A stretch of DNA of 38,159 bases from JAGXTF01 sp038317095. GTDB lineage: Bacteria; Bacteroidota; Bacteroidia; NS11-12g; UBA955. The DNA lies in the NCBI GenBank assembly GCA_038317095.1, contig JBBQBB010000032.1, forward strand, positions 1 to 38,159, in the 5' to 3' direction. The notes beneath the pieces are model-generated. The model was not told where the DNA came from, did not search any database, and saw nothing but the letters and a program-made list of their open reading frames with translations. Made by a program: the position numbers and the translations under genes. Positions 16,598-25,116 of the stretch are shown piece by piece. Within the stretch, counting starts at the first letter, position 1. The number at the start of each line of letters is the position of its first letter.

Positions 16598-17496
16598 ATT
16601 TACTAAAAAACAAATGGGCTTTAATTATACTTGGAATCTTGGTACTAGGTTCAATTGGGCTCTTGTTTCGCAAGCAACTAGGACCCATGTTCGGTGGCTA
16701 TACCAAATCTACACGCGGCTATTATTACCGTTTTGTAGAGGGTCATGAGTTAGAAAAAGTAAAAGGACCAGGTTATCATATCATATTTCAGTATATACTT
16801 TTAGGACCGAATGGCGATACAATAGAAAACAAAATGGTGCCCAGTGTTCAGTTGCAAAGAGATTATCCGGTAGAGGCAAAAAATGAAATGGAAGATTTGA
16901 TGCAAATTGCTTCTCCAGGTTCTTTGGTAGAAATTTTGGTGCCTACGGATACACTGCGTCAAAGGGTGAATAGCAACATGAAAGTAGTGGCAATGGAAGC
17001 GGGAAAGACTGCAAAATTTCTTGTAAAAATTATCAGTGTTATGGACGACAACCAGTTTGCGGCGTATGAAAACAAAAGAAAAATTGAAAGGTATAAAAAA
17101 GAATTTGATGAAATGGACGCCTATGCGGCAGCCAATAAAGGTGAATGGGTTTTGGACAGTGCCACCAACATTAAATATATAGTGCGAAATAAAACAGAAA
17201 TAGCGAGATTAAAATTTGCGGATCGTGTGGAATTTAATTGCGAGGTATATACATTGGCGGGTGACTTGATTGTGAACAGCGGCATGGAAGGTAAAAAATA
17301 CAAAACACTAATTGGTTCAAATTCCTTTAGCCTTGAAGGGCTTGAAACGGCATTGACATTCTTAGCAGATAACGAAGAAGGTTTGTTCTTGGTTACATCG
17401 GATTATGGATTTAAAGAAAAGGGGTATAACAACATTGTGAAACCTTATGCTCCATTGTTGATTAAAATAAAAGACATTAAAAAAATCGTTGAATAA
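16594..17496 (+). CDS. Membrane-anchored protein with two FKBP-like domains
   Basis: 300 residues. An N-terminal membrane anchor (WALIILGILVLGSIGLLF, about residues 8-25) is followed by two diverged FKBP-type peptidyl-prolyl isomerase folds facing the periplasm. The first spans about 40-155 (YYYRFVEGHELEKVKGPGYH onward). The second spans about 180-300 and keeps the order of family elements: internal ...LAGDLIVNS, lig GSNSFSLEGLETALTFL, then YGFKEKGYNNIVKPYAPLLIKIKDI. Several usual active-site aromatics are hard to place, so catalysis is doubtful. A chaperone-like role is an inference. Similar proteins occur in Bacteroidota, including the gliding-associated FKBP-like lipoproteins. It overlaps the DHH gene by 4 nt and is followed by RfbB after one base. 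Confidence 0.65.
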   Translation: MNLLKNKWALIILGILVLGSIGLLFRKQLGPMFGGYTKSTRGYYYRFVEGHELEKVKGPGYHIIFQYILLGPNGDTIENKMVPSVQLQRDYPVEAKNEMEDLMQIASPGSLVEILVPTDTLRQRVNSNMKVVAMEAGKTAKFLVKIISVMDDNQFAAYENKRKIERYKKEFDEMDAYAAANKGEWVLDSATNIKYIVRNKTEIARLKFADRVEFNCEVYTLAGDLIVNSGMEGKKYKTLIGSNSFSLEGLETALTFLADNEEGLFLVTSDYGFKEKGYNNIVKPYAPLLIKIKDIKKIVE

Positions 17497-17497
17497 A

Positions 17498-18544
17498 ATG
17501 CAAAATATAATAATTACTGGTGGTGCAGGCTTTATTGGATCGCACGTGGTGCGTTTGTTTGTAAATCAATATCCAAATTACAACATCATAAATTTGGATG
17601 CATTAACCTATGCGGGAAATCTGGAAAATTTGAAAGATATTGAACACAAACCCAATTATGTTTTTGAAAAAGCCAATATCCAGAATGCAGAAAAAATCAC
17701 CGAAATATTTGAAAAATACAAACCATTTGGGGTGATACATTTGGCGGCGGAAAGCCATGTGGATAGAAGTATTACCAACCCATTGGAATTTGTGCTTACA
17801 AATGTAGTGGGCACTGTAAATTTATTAAACGCTTTCCGCACCCATGGCGATATGCAAAATGGCCGTTTTTACCACGTGAGTACAGATGAAGTTTATGGTA
17901 CATTGGGCGACGATGGAAAATTTACCGAAGATACACCGTACGACCCCAACAGCCCATACAGCGCAAGCAAGGCCAGCAGCGACCATTTTGTGCGTTCGTA
18001 CCATGAAACATTTAAACTGCCTGCGGTTATTAGCAATTGCAGCAACAATTACGGGAGCCATCATTTTCCAGAAAAATTGATTCCGTTGATGATAAACAAT
18101 ATTCGCAACAATCGTCCCTTGCCTGTTTATGGAAAAGGCGACAATATTCGCGACTGGTTGTATGTAAATGACCATGCATTGGCAATAAATATTATCTTTC
18201 ACCAAGGCAAAAATGGACAGACGTATAATATTGGTGGAAACAATGAGTGGAAAAACATTGATTTGGTAAAGAAAATTTGTGAAATTATGGACCGCAAATT
18301 GGGTAGACAAATAGGTGAAAGCGAAAGATTAATAACTTATGTAACTGATAGGGCTGGACATGATTTCCGCTACGCCATAGATGCATCCAAGCTGGAAAAT
18401 GAATTGGGTTGGCATCCGTCTGTGGGATTTGATGAAGGCTTTGAAAAAACCGTAGATTGGTATTTGAATAATTCTGAATGGCTAGATAGGGTTACCAGCG
18501 GCGATTATTTGAAGTATTACGATGGGATGTATAGTGCACGGTGA
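17498..18544 (+). CDS. rfbB: dTDP-glucose 4,6-dehydratase
   Basis: 348 residues, full length for RfbB/RmlB, which converts dTDP-glucose to dTDP-4-keto-6-deoxyglucose using bound NAD+, the second step towards dTDP-rhamnose and related surface sugars. It shows GGAGFIG (residues 8-14), the YAGN motif, HLAAESHVDRSI, HVSTDEVYG and the catalytic Y154/K158 in YSASKASSDH, followed by SNNYG and FPEKLIPLMI, both highly characteristic. The ATG at 17498 starts one base after the upstream stop. An earlier TTG at 17489 is possible but adds nothing. It is the third gene of the DHH operon. Its product would serve an RmlD-type reductase such as the one encoded at 12043. Confidence 0.95.
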   Translation: MQNIIITGGAGFIGSHVVRLFVNQYPNYNIINLDALTYAGNLENLKDIEHKPNYVFEKANIQNAEKITEIFEKYKPFGVIHLAAESHVDRSITNPLEFVLTNVVGTVNLLNAFRTHGDMQNGRFYHVSTDEVYGTLGDDGKFTEDTPYDPNSPYSASKASSDHFVRSYHETFKLPAVISNCSNNYGSHHFPEKLIPLMINNIRNNRPLPVYGKGDNIRDWLYVNDHALAINIIFHQGKNGQTYNIGGNNEWKNIDLVKKICEIMDRKLGRQIGESERLITYVTDRAGHDFRYAIDASKLENELGWHPSVGFDEGFEKTVDWYLNNSEWLDRVTSGDYLKYYDGMYSAR

Positions 18545-18579
18545 TTGTATCCTGACAATTTTTGGCATAGATTTGGCGT

Positions 18580-18587
18580 TAACTTAG
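18580..18587 (+). promoter_or_regulatory. Possible -7 element of the DUF5103 gene
   Basis: TAACTTAG, one mismatch from TAnnTTTG, 5 nt before the ATG at 18593. Confidence 0.3.
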
Positions 18588-18592
18588 CAAAA

Positions 18593-19876
18593 ATGAGAAC
18601 ATTTGCCTTTGCAATTCTGTTGTTTGCCGCTGGTGTAGCAACTGCGGCTGACAGTACTTTGCGGTACGACAACTATATCTATGAAAAGGATTTTAGATCG
18701 GTAAAATTGTCCCAAACCACCAGTGGATTTAACTTTCCCGTGCTTAATCTTAATGGATCTGAAACCCTAACTTTAAGTTTTGATCAATTGGTTAGCGAGC
18801 AAGATTATTACCAATATACCCTTATCCATTGCAATGCAGATTGGACACCCAGCGGATTGGCCAAAACCCAAACGCTAGAAGGAATGGGTTTTGAAAATAT
18901 AAATACAGCCCAATTTTCTAGTACTACTTTAATGCGTTACACACATTATGATGTGACCATTCCTGGAGAAAACACCAAAGCCAAAATATCGGGCAATTAT
19001 TTACTTTTGGTTTATAGAAATTTTAATGACAAGGACATCGTAATTTCTCGTAGGATTATGGTTTTGGATGCGAAAGGTGCTGTGGATATGAAAGTGATTC
19101 AAAGCAGGCAGGTAGAGTTGAGACCCACCCACCAGGAAGTGAATTTTAATTTTCTATTAAACAACGGCAACTATGTAATTCCAAATCCATATACCGATTT
19201 AAAAACGGTTATAATGAGAAATGGCGAATGGATGACCGCCATAACCGATTTAAAACCACAGTTTATAACGGGTAATTCTTACAATTATCAGTACCAAACC
19301 GGCAACCAAATTGAGGGCATGAACGAATACCGTTTTTTCGACATTCGCAGTTTTCGGTTGAGTTCTGCTGGGGTTAAAAGCCGGTTCAACGTGTCTGGAC
19401 AGAAACATGTTTTGCTCATAACAGACCAAACCAAACGATTTGATAGATATTCCAATTGGGCCGATTACAATGGCAGGTATTTGTTAGACAATAAAGATTT
19501 GGGTCCATCTAACAATGTGCAAATGGAAAGTGATTATTGTTTTGTGCATTTTTCGGTGAAAAGCGATGAAGAATTAAAAGACAAAAAAGTATATATTTAT
19601 GGTGAATTGTCTGATTGGAGAATGCAGGATGATTTCCAATTGTATTACAACGCAGACAACAAAACATACGAGGCCATTGTGCCTTTAAAACAAGCCTATT
19701 ATAATTATGTTTATGCCGTTGTAGACAATGCAACTGGACTGGCAGATACAAAGTATTTTGAAGGCTCCCATACCGAAACGGAGAACAATTACATGGTGAT
19801 GGTTTACCATAAAAATCAAACCATGGGCTACGACGAATTGATAGGGTATGGTTTGCAAAATACCCGTGCAAAATAA
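18593..19876 (+). CDS. DUF5103 protein, type IX secretion plug-type
   Basis: 427 residues with a signal peptide (MRTFAFAILLFAAGVATA). The rest is beta-rich and matches DUF5103, the domain of the Plug protein that closes the SprA translocon of the type IX secretion system in Bacteroidota. Recognisable parts are the N-terminal SVKLSQTTSGFNFPVLNLNG..LTLSFD, HCNADWTPSGL, the middle VNFNFLLNNGNY-IPNPY segment, and the C-terminal DYCFVHFSVKSDEELKDKKVYIYGELSDW, which resembles a carbohydrate-binding or early-set beta-sandwich. The frame opens with a TTG at 18545, but the ATG at 18593 gives the signal peptide. It is convergent with the glycosyltransferase gene. Confidence 0.75.
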   Translation: MRTFAFAILLFAAGVATAADSTLRYDNYIYEKDFRSVKLSQTTSGFNFPVLNLNGSETLTLSFDQLVSEQDYYQYTLIHCNADWTPSGLAKTQTLEGMGFENINTAQFSSTTLMRYTHYDVTIPGENTKAKISGNYLLLVYRNFNDKDIVISRRIMVLDAKGAVDMKVIQSRQVELRPTHQEVNFNFLLNNGNYVIPNPYTDLKTVIMRNGEWMTAITDLKPQFITGNSYNYQYQTGNQIEGMNEYRFFDIRSFRLSSAGVKSRFNVSGQKHVLLITDQTKRFDRYSNWADYNGRYLLDNKDLGPSNNVQMESDYCFVHFSVKSDEELKDKKVYIYGELSDWRMQDDFQLYYNADNKTYEAIVPLKQAYYNYVYAVVDNATGLADTKYFEGSHTETENNYMVMVYHKNQTMGYDELIGYGLQNTRAK

Positions 19877-19890
19877 GGGATTTATTTGTC

Positions 19891-21348
19891 TTATTTATAA
19901 TAATTGGTGGTAACCGATTTCCATTCTTTTTCAGATTGAATTTTGTAAATAATAAGCCCATTATAAGTGCCGCCCTTACCCAATGAATATAACCATTTAG
20001 GCAAATACAAGGCATTGGGATGGTATGTATTTATCCATTTTAATTGAGGATATATTTGGTGTGTTAATAAATAGACATTTTTATAATTGTTGAATTTAAA
20101 ATGATCTGGCTCTAAGGTATGACCGCAATCCATATTGGGCTTATTTGCAGTCATGTATAAACCAATTTCGTCTCCAAATACCAATGTTTTGTTTTTGTTC
20201 GAAATATTTTTGTTTAAAAATTCGATGGCCTTTGTTGGATTCCTAACGGTCCGCTGTGCAAAGGCGAGCAGGTGACGAGAAACAAAAGGGAAAATTAGCA
20301 TTAAAACAACGGGGATAGAATACCATTTTAAATATTTGGTAAAATTAAATTGTATTTTTTTCAAATATTCTGCCAACATGGGTAATGAAAAGAAATACAA
20401 TGGAACCCAATACCTATAATTTGGACTGAGTATAAAAATCCACACCAAAGATGCGCCCAAAAAAGTTGCTGCAAAAAGGTTTTTGCCTTTGCTTGAAATC
20501 AGCTCTTTAATAGCTATAAATGTGATAATTATGTGTACCAATGGCATCCAAGGTTGCTCTTTGTAAACAGGGAAAAAGCGGCTAAAATAGAAGTCGTAAA
20601 TCTTATTTAGAAAATTACCTGATGCAGAGTGTTCCTTGGAATTTAGATACAATTGGTGGTATAATTCTTGAAAATTAAAATGGATGGCAAATAAAAATAT
20701 TGTTACAGGTATTGCTGCGGATACAAGAAATAGAATCCATTGTTTTTTGGGAGTGTATTGCCATAAATAATACAGACCAAAAATGCCGAGAATGGGCCAT
20801 TCTTTTAAGTGAGAAACAAAGAGTAATCCCATGATTAATCCAATGATACCGGCAGGCGATTTCTTGTAAAATAGAGTAAATATGAGACTCCATAAAAACA
20901 TTTCAATGGTTTCTACACGGATTGCCCTAGAAATTTCAAAAACGGCTTTGTCGAATAAGAAAAAGGAACAAATAGATAAGGCCATTATAGGTGCAACATT
21001 TATGTATTTTATCAACAATTTATACAATAGAAAAATAGCAGAAGCATGCATAATTAAAAATGGCAATCGAACCCAAAAAATAGTTGCAGGGTAAATGGAT
21101 AAATTAAGGATGTGCACCCATACAATGAGGGGAGGGTAGCTGAGGAAAATATTTTCTGCCCCAGGTGTACCCCATGCTGTGCTGGCATAAGCTCCGGTTT
21201 TGTGAAACTGAATGGCTGGGTCCAACAGTGCCACTTCGTCTAACCAAGCTATGGGTATGTATTGTAAATTTACAAGGCCAAAAAGTAGGTAAATTAATAA
21301 AATAATAGGAAACGTGCGGGTGTGATTTAACCATGCAAATCCCTGCAT
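19891..21348 (-). CDS. GT39-like membrane glycosyltransferase (PMT/ArnT type)
   Basis: 485 residues with about ten to twelve membrane segments. The first extracytoplasmic loop has the acidic motif WLDEVALLDPA, as expected for GT-C enzymes that use lipid-linked sugar donors (protein mannosyltransferase / ArnT group). The C-terminal soluble part of about 120 residues (from KTLVFGDEIGLYM) is also typical. Donor and acceptor cannot be read from sequence; cell-surface glycosylation is the likely setting. It is the last gene of a minus-strand cluster that begins with the polyprenyl synthase; only 6 bases separate it from the TPM gene upstream. Its 3' end faces DUF5103 across a 14-base gap. Confidence 0.75.
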   Translation of the reverse strand: MQGFAWLNHTRTFPIILLIYLLFGLVNLQYIPIAWLDEVALLDPAIQFHKTGAYASTAWGTPGAENIFLSYPPLIVWVHILNLSIYPATIFWVRLPFLIMHASAIFLLYKLLIKYINVAPIMALSICSFFLFDKAVFEISRAIRVETIEMFLWSLIFTLFYKKSPAGIIGLIMGLLFVSHLKEWPILGIFGLYYLWQYTPKKQWILFLVSAAIPVTIFLFAIHFNFQELYHQLYLNSKEHSASGNFLNKIYDFYFSRFFPVYKEQPWMPLVHIIITFIAIKELISSKGKNLFAATFLGASLVWIFILSPNYRYWVPLYFFSLPMLAEYLKKIQFNFTKYLKWYSIPVVLMLIFPFVSRHLLAFAQRTVRNPTKAIEFLNKNISNKNKTLVFGDEIGLYMTANKPNMDCGHTLEPDHFKFNNYKNVYLLTHQIYPQLKWINTYHPNALYLPKWLYSLGKGGTYNGLIIYKIQSEKEWKSVTTNYYK

Positions 21349-21354
21349 CTTGTT

Positions 21355-21834
21355 TTAGTTGTTTTCAATTTTATTGACCAACATTTCCATACCACGTTTT
21401 AAACCTTCATATTCCTTGCGCTGTTTGAAAAATGGGAAAATACTTTTCGCAATTACTTCTTGTATATATTCACGGGTAAGAATTTTTAACGTGCCATCCG
21501 ATGCCTCAACCCTAACTGCTTTATCCTTTTTTGAATATACCATCACAAAAGCCAATCCGGTGCCGTTGTCGTTCAATTCCCATTTTTTAAAAACACCTTT
21601 GGTAAATGCAAGAATGTTTTGGCCAGAGGGCAAGCTATCCATGATTATTAGGTAAGCTTTGGTATCCCTGGTTTTGTCCAAATGCGAAATGATTTGTTGA
21701 ATGTTTGCTTTTTGATCGGCGGTTAAAAGGGATGCTTTGTCTACAATGGAAGTTGCGGGTTTTGCCATTGTATCTTGTGATTTTGCATGTGTCACTGCCA
21801 TGATCATTGCTGTTATTAAGAGTATATTTTTCAT
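21355..21834 (-). CDS. TPM domain protein
   Basis: 159 residues. A signal peptide (about residues 1-19, ending HAKSQ) precedes a TPM (Psb32/YgcG-type) domain: IVDKASLLTADQKANIQQII at the start, the AYLIIMDSLPSGQN strand, FKKWELNDNGTGLAFVMVYSKKDKAVRVEASD, the most conserved part of the family, and LKRGMEMLVNKI at the end. TPM domains in plants have been linked to acid phosphatase activity and photosystem repair; the bacterial role is open. There is no C-terminal membrane anchor, so it is probably periplasmic. Its start overlaps the stop of the biotin-carrier gene by 4 nt. Confidence 0.85.
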   Translation of the reverse strand: MKNILLITAMIMAVTHAKSQDTMAKPATSIVDKASLLTADQKANIQQIISHLDKTRDTKAYLIIMDSLPSGQNILAFTKGVFKKWELNDNGTGLAFVMVYSKKDKAVRVEASDGTLKILTREYIQEVIAKSIFPFFKQRKEYEGLKRGMEMLVNKIENN

Positions 21835-22322
21835 TGGAATTCTATCAGAATATCATTTTTGTCTACTGTTTGACCCTTATCAACCAAAATTCTTGCCACA
21901 ATACCATCGCCTGAAGATTTGATGATATTTTCCATTTTCATGGCTTCTAAAACCAAAACTTTATCGCCTTTTGAAACTGTATCTCCAACAGATACAGAAA
22001 TCTCCAAAACCAAACCTGGCATGGGCGCTTTGATGTTGGCTACTTTTTGGGTGGTAAGATTGTCGAGCCCCATCGCATGCAATAAATCGTCTAGGGGTTC
22101 TTTTAGTTTTACATGTGCTTTTTGGCCATTTAACATAATAACCAATTCTTTTTCCAATCGATTCAATTCCAATAAAACGGCTGTATAGGTTTTGCCATTC
22201 AAAACCATAAATAATTTATTGTCGCGCAGTTTGGTAATTTCACAAGGGCTGCCATCTTTAGGCAACCAAACGCCATCGTGCTTCTCTAATTCGCTTTCTG
22301 CACCTTGTATAATTGCTTTCAT
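21831..22322 (-). CDS. Biotin carboxyl carrier-type protein
   Basis: 163 residues. The C-terminal 75 residues are a biotinyl domain: MPGLVLEISVSVGDTVSKGDKVLVLEAMKMEN, with the biotin-accepting K129 inside the EAMKMEN motif. The N-terminal half (about 1-85) looks like the beta-barrel-type linker domain found in carrier subunits of acyl-CoA carboxylases such as propionyl- or methylcrotonyl-CoA carboxylase. No biotin carboxylase or carboxyltransferase gene lies in the window, so the partner must be encoded elsewhere. It sits one base after the polyprenyl synthase stop and overlaps the TPM gene, so the three are surely co-transcribed. Confidence 0.88.
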   Translation of the reverse strand: MKAIIQGAESELEKHDGVWLPKDGSPCEITKLRDNKLFMVLNGKTYTAVLLELNRLEKELVIMLNGQKAHVKLKEPLDDLLHAMGLDNLTTQKVANIKAPMPGLVLEISVSVGDTVSKGDKVLVLEAMKMENIIKSSGDGIVARILVDKGQTVDKNDILIEFQ

Positions 22323-22323
22323 T

Positions 22324-23301
22324 TTAATTGTTTCTTTCTATAACAAAATCTATTAGATTGTGCATTTTATCTCTGTATTCACTTTGTGCAGCATTGTTGT
22401 CTAATAGGATCAATGCTTCATTGCGCAATGCGTTCATTTTGGCCCTGGCATAATCTAGTCCACCTCGCTTTGTGATAAATTCCAACACTTCTTTTAGTTT
22501 TTGGGTTTCATTTGTTTTGCTGCGAATGAGTTTTTTAACATGTCTTATTTCTGTTGGTGTTGATTTTGAAAATGCGTGAATAATGGGCAATGTTAGTTTC
22601 TTTTCTTTTAAATCTAAACCAATGGGTTTGCCAGATTTGTTGTCGCCAAAATCAAATAGATCATCTTTAATTTGAAAAGCAAGGCCAATGAGTTCGCCAA
22701 ATTTTCGCATGATTTCTTGCACAGCTTCGTCTGCGTTTGTGCTAGCACAACCTATTTGGCAACAACTGGCAATCAATGAAGCGGTTTTTTTGCGGATGAT
22801 ATCAAAATAGATATCCTCTGTAACATCCATAAACCTGGCTCTTTCCAATTGGAGAAGTTCGCCCTCACTCATTTCGCGTACAGAATGGCTTAACATTCCC
22901 AGCAAATCGTAATCTTTATTTTCAACCGATAGCAGCAAGCCTTTGGAGAGCAAAAAATCACCAACAAGAACCGCTATTTTATTTTTCCAAAGCGCATTGA
23001 TGCTAAAAAAACCGCGCCTTATATTGCTGTCGTCTACTATGTCGTCGTGTACAAGAGTGGCCGTATGCAATAGCTCAACCAACGAAGCCCCTCGGTAAGT
23101 GCGGTCATTAATTTTACCAAAAAGTGCAGCACTGTATAAAACGAACATGGGGCGAATTTGTTTGCCCTTTCGCTTTACAATATAATTCATAATGGTATCC
23201 AACAAGGGTACGGAAGTTTTCATACTGCCGCGAAATAGGGTTTCAAAAATTTCCAGTTCCTTGTTTATGGGCGCCTTTATTTGCCCTATGGTAATGTCCA
23301 T
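22324..23301 (-). CDS. Polyprenyl (probably octaprenyl-type) diphosphate synthase
   Basis: About 325 residues of the all-trans polyprenyl synthase family, which condenses farnesyl or geranyl diphosphate with isopentenyl diphosphate to make the side chain of menaquinone or related lipids. Both aspartate-rich motifs are present: LVHDDIVDDSNIRRG and LAFQIKDDLFDFGD. GKQIRPMFVL near residue 45 is the usual substrate-binding K..R segment. The frame also allows an ATG at 23325, but family N-termini match MDITIGQIKAPI, and a near-consensus TAACTTCG (23320-23313) lies between the two and 11 nt before 23301. First gene of the minus-strand operon. Chain length cannot be told with certainty. Confidence 0.9.
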   Translation of the reverse strand: MDITIGQIKAPINKELEIFETLFRGSMKTSVPLLDTIMNYIVKRKGKQIRPMFVLYSAALFGKINDRTYRGASLVELLHTATLVHDDIVDDSNIRRGFFSINALWKNKIAVLVGDFLLSKGLLLSVENKDYDLLGMLSHSVREMSEGELLQLERARFMDVTEDIYFDIIRKKTASLIASCCQIGCASTNADEAVQEIMRKFGELIGLAFQIKDDLFDFGDNKSGKPIGLDLKEKKLTLPIIHAFSKSTPTEIRHVKKLIRSKTNETQKLKEVLEFITKRGGLDYARAKMNALRNEALILLDNNAAQSEYRDKMHNLIDFVIERNN

Positions 23302-23351
23302 GAATTGCTGCGCGAAGTTAAGCATTTATCAATTGCATGCCCGATACTTTG

Positions 23352-23359
23352 TATTTTTG
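23352..23359 (+). promoter_or_regulatory. -7 element of the thioredoxin-like lipoprotein gene
   Basis: TATTTTTG is an exact TAnnTTTG element. It lies downstream of the ATG at 23337 and 4 nt upstream of the GTG at 23364, so it supports the GTG as the real start. Confidence 0.45.
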
Positions 23360-23363
23360 TAAG

Positions 23364-23906
23364 GTGAAAACCATCATTTGTTGCAGTGGAATTTTAATTT
23401 GTCTCTTTGCTTGCGTGGGAAATAAGAAATTTGCCCAATTGGACAGCAATCCACATCCCCTATATATCCATCATATGGAATCCATGCTTTCGGTGGATAT
23501 AAATTCCGACGACAGCGCTACTGCATTGTGGGCAAAGGGTTTTATGGCGCAGTTGGAACCCGGTTACCGGGCTTATAAACCAAACTTAAGGGTAATCAAA
23601 AGGCTTGAAAAATATAAAAATCGCATCGAGGTGAAAGTTATAGGGGGCAATTGGTGTTCTGATACGCGACGCGAAATTCCAAGATTGTGTAAGGTTTTGG
23701 CCTACATGGGAATGCCTGAGACCAAACTTTCATATTATAGAGTTAACAGGGATAAGAAATCCGTACAAAATGATTTTGCAAACCAGTACGCGTTCAGTTT
23801 TGTCCCTACCATTGTAATTTACCTAGACGGAAAAGCAGCTGGAAAAATAGTAGAAGTAACCCGACTGTCTATGGAAAAAGACATGTTACAAATATTGGAA
23901 AAATAA
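23364..23906 (+). CDS. Thioredoxin-fold lipoprotein
   Basis: 180 residues from a GTG start, giving a lipoprotein signal peptide with lipobox LFAC (lipidated cysteine at about residue 16). The mature part has a thioredoxin-like fold: VKVIGGNWCSDTRREIPRL for the first strand and active-site helix, and SFVPTIVIYLDGKAAGKIVE with the cis-proline loop (VPT) and the following hairpin. The active-site motif is W-C-S-D-T, with a single cysteine, so a normal two-cysteine redox cycle is not possible at this site. A peroxiredoxin-like or binding role is an inference. It is convergent with the gene at 23910, with stops 3 bases apart. Confidence 0.7.
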   Translation: MKTIICCSGILICLFACVGNKKFAQLDSNPHPLYIHHMESMLSVDINSDDSATALWAKGFMAQLEPGYRAYKPNLRVIKRLEKYKNRIEVKVIGGNWCSDTRREIPRLCKVLAYMGMPETKLSYYRVNRDKKSVQNDFANQYAFSFVPTIVIYLDGKAAGKIVEVTRLSMEKDMLQILEK

Positions 23907-23909
23907 GCT

Positions 23910-24518
23910 TCAGAGGCCTACTATTGCAATAATAGCGACAAGGATACCCAACCTAACACCTTCTCCAATGGCAAATCCTGTCCAAGCGTATCTTTTACGA
24001 CGGGTTTTTGCACCTTCCAGGTAACCTTGTTTAAATGCCTCATTGTGAGATGAGCTAAAGCTTTTGCTAACGATTGAGCCTGGTTTAAGGTTTGAAACTG
24101 AATATACAATAGGTGCAGTAATGCCAAAAATTCCAAATACACCTGTCACCAATCCGCTAATTCCCATTGCGCTTAAATCTTTATATTCATTAAACCCAGC
24201 ATTATAACCCTTGTTATACCCCATTAATTCTGGCGGTGTAGCAGTGTCTGCCTCTATTACTGAGTCCTGTGCCTCTATCAATCGGTTTAGTGTATCTACC
24301 GCACCGGTGTTATAAGAAATAAAATGAATTTTGTTCTTTTCAATGCTAAGAACTTCCTTTTTCAATTCTCCCCAAAGCTTGTAGTTAACGGTAGCGTCTT
24401 TTATTTCGATAACCCTACAACCAATTTTGGTTTTATCCAGCAATCGAATGGTGTCTTGCGCAGCTGCAGAAGACAGGGTAGTAAAGGCCAATACGAAGCA
24501 AATTTTTTTAACTTTCAT
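23910..24518 (-). CDS. Hypothetical secreted/membrane-associated protein
   Basis: 202 residues from the ATG at 24518, starting with a signal peptide (MKVKKICFVLAFTTLSSAAAQ). A short beta-rich part follows, DTIRLLDKTKIGCRVIEIKDATVNYKLWG, of the kind seen in many Bacteroidota proteins of unknown function. The middle has a run of G-Y-N-x-G repeats (MGYNKGYNAGFNEYKDL) and two hydrophobic segments (about 125-145 and 180-200), the last at the very C-terminus. I do not recognise a named family with confidence. The frame opens earlier at 24548, but the ATG at 24518 lies 8 nt after an exact TATGTTTG promoter element and begins the signal peptide. Confidence 0.65.
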   Translation of the reverse strand: MKVKKICFVLAFTTLSSAAAQDTIRLLDKTKIGCRVIEIKDATVNYKLWGELKKEVLSIEKNKIHFISYNTGAVDTLNRLIEAQDSVIEADTATPPELMGYNKGYNAGFNEYKDLSAMGISGLVTGVFGIFGITAPIVYSVSNLKPGSIVSKSFSSSHNEAFKQGYLEGAKTRRKRYAWTGFAIGEGVRLGILVAIIAIVGL

Positions 24519-24526
24519 TGCTTTTA

Positions 24527-24534
24527 CAAACATA
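24527..24534 (-). promoter_or_regulatory. -7 element of the 23910 gene
   Basis: TATGTTTG on the minus strand is an exact TAnnTTTG match, 8 nt before the ATG at 24518. It supports that start over 24548. Confidence 0.5.
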
Positions 24535-24569
24535 AATCTTAAAATCAAATATCTATAACAGATTTAGTG

Positions 24570-25106
24570 TTAAAGCTTAAAAATGATGGGTACCTCTTTT
24601 GCGTCAATGGTTTCAGCTTCTAGCATGCCTCGGAAAAAATCAATAGAGCTTTGTAATTTTTTCTTGAAAGATTTGGCAATGTTGAATAGATATACCACTA
24701 AAAATACAATAATTCCCAGAAAAAGAAAAGTAGTTGTCTGAAACAGCGTGTTTATTCCATAGCTGTATAAATCCCAAGTGAGTTTTGAAAAGGCTGTAAC
24801 AATAAAAATAACCAACACGGCATAAATTCTTCGGTATCGAAAAGCTTGAATATTGAGAAAAACATAGATCTCATTTTCAACCCCATTAATAGTTCCGTTG
24901 TAAAACGAAGCAAGATGGCCTTTGCTGTCTAAAATTTCCAGTGTAAAATCGGCTGGAGAAGTATTCCCATAAAAGAATTTTTTTTTGTCATCCGTTCTTT
25001 TATATCCTTCATCGCTAAGGAAAGTGTTTTCTAAAATTGCTTCTGAAACTTGGCTTCTAGTGAGGCTGGTTTTCAGAATTGCAGAATAAAATGGAAAAAG
25101 CATCAT
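24570..25106 (-). CDS. Hypothetical membrane protein
   Basis: About 178 residues, unrecognised. The N-terminal 90 residues are soluble, with a helix and several strands (LKTSLTRSQVSEAILENTF, then FYGNTSPADFTLEILDS). Two membrane segments follow at about 95-115 and 125-150, then a short charged amphipathic C-terminus. The frame is open to an ATG-like start at 25127, inside the GGGP synthase gene; the paired ATGs at 25106 and 25103 give a more usual N-terminus. It is directly downstream of, and probably co-transcribed with, the GGGP synthase gene, which hints at a membrane-lipid setting without proving it. Confidence 0.55.
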   Translation of the reverse strand: MMLFPFYSAILKTSLTRSQVSEAILENTFLSDEGYKRTDDKKKFFYGNTSPADFTLEILDSKGHLASFYNGTINGVENEIYVFLNIQAFRYRRIYAVLVIFIVTAFSKLTWDLYSYGINTLFQTTTFLFLGIIVFLVVYLFNIAKSFKKKLQSSIDFFRGMLEAETIDAKEVPIIFKL

Positions 25107-25116
25107 ATTTTTTGAG

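Noticed and set aside
19871..19887. Small hairpin between the convergent DUF5103 and glycosyltransferase genes
   Set aside because: Only six A-T pairs with a short loop; too weak to call a terminator.
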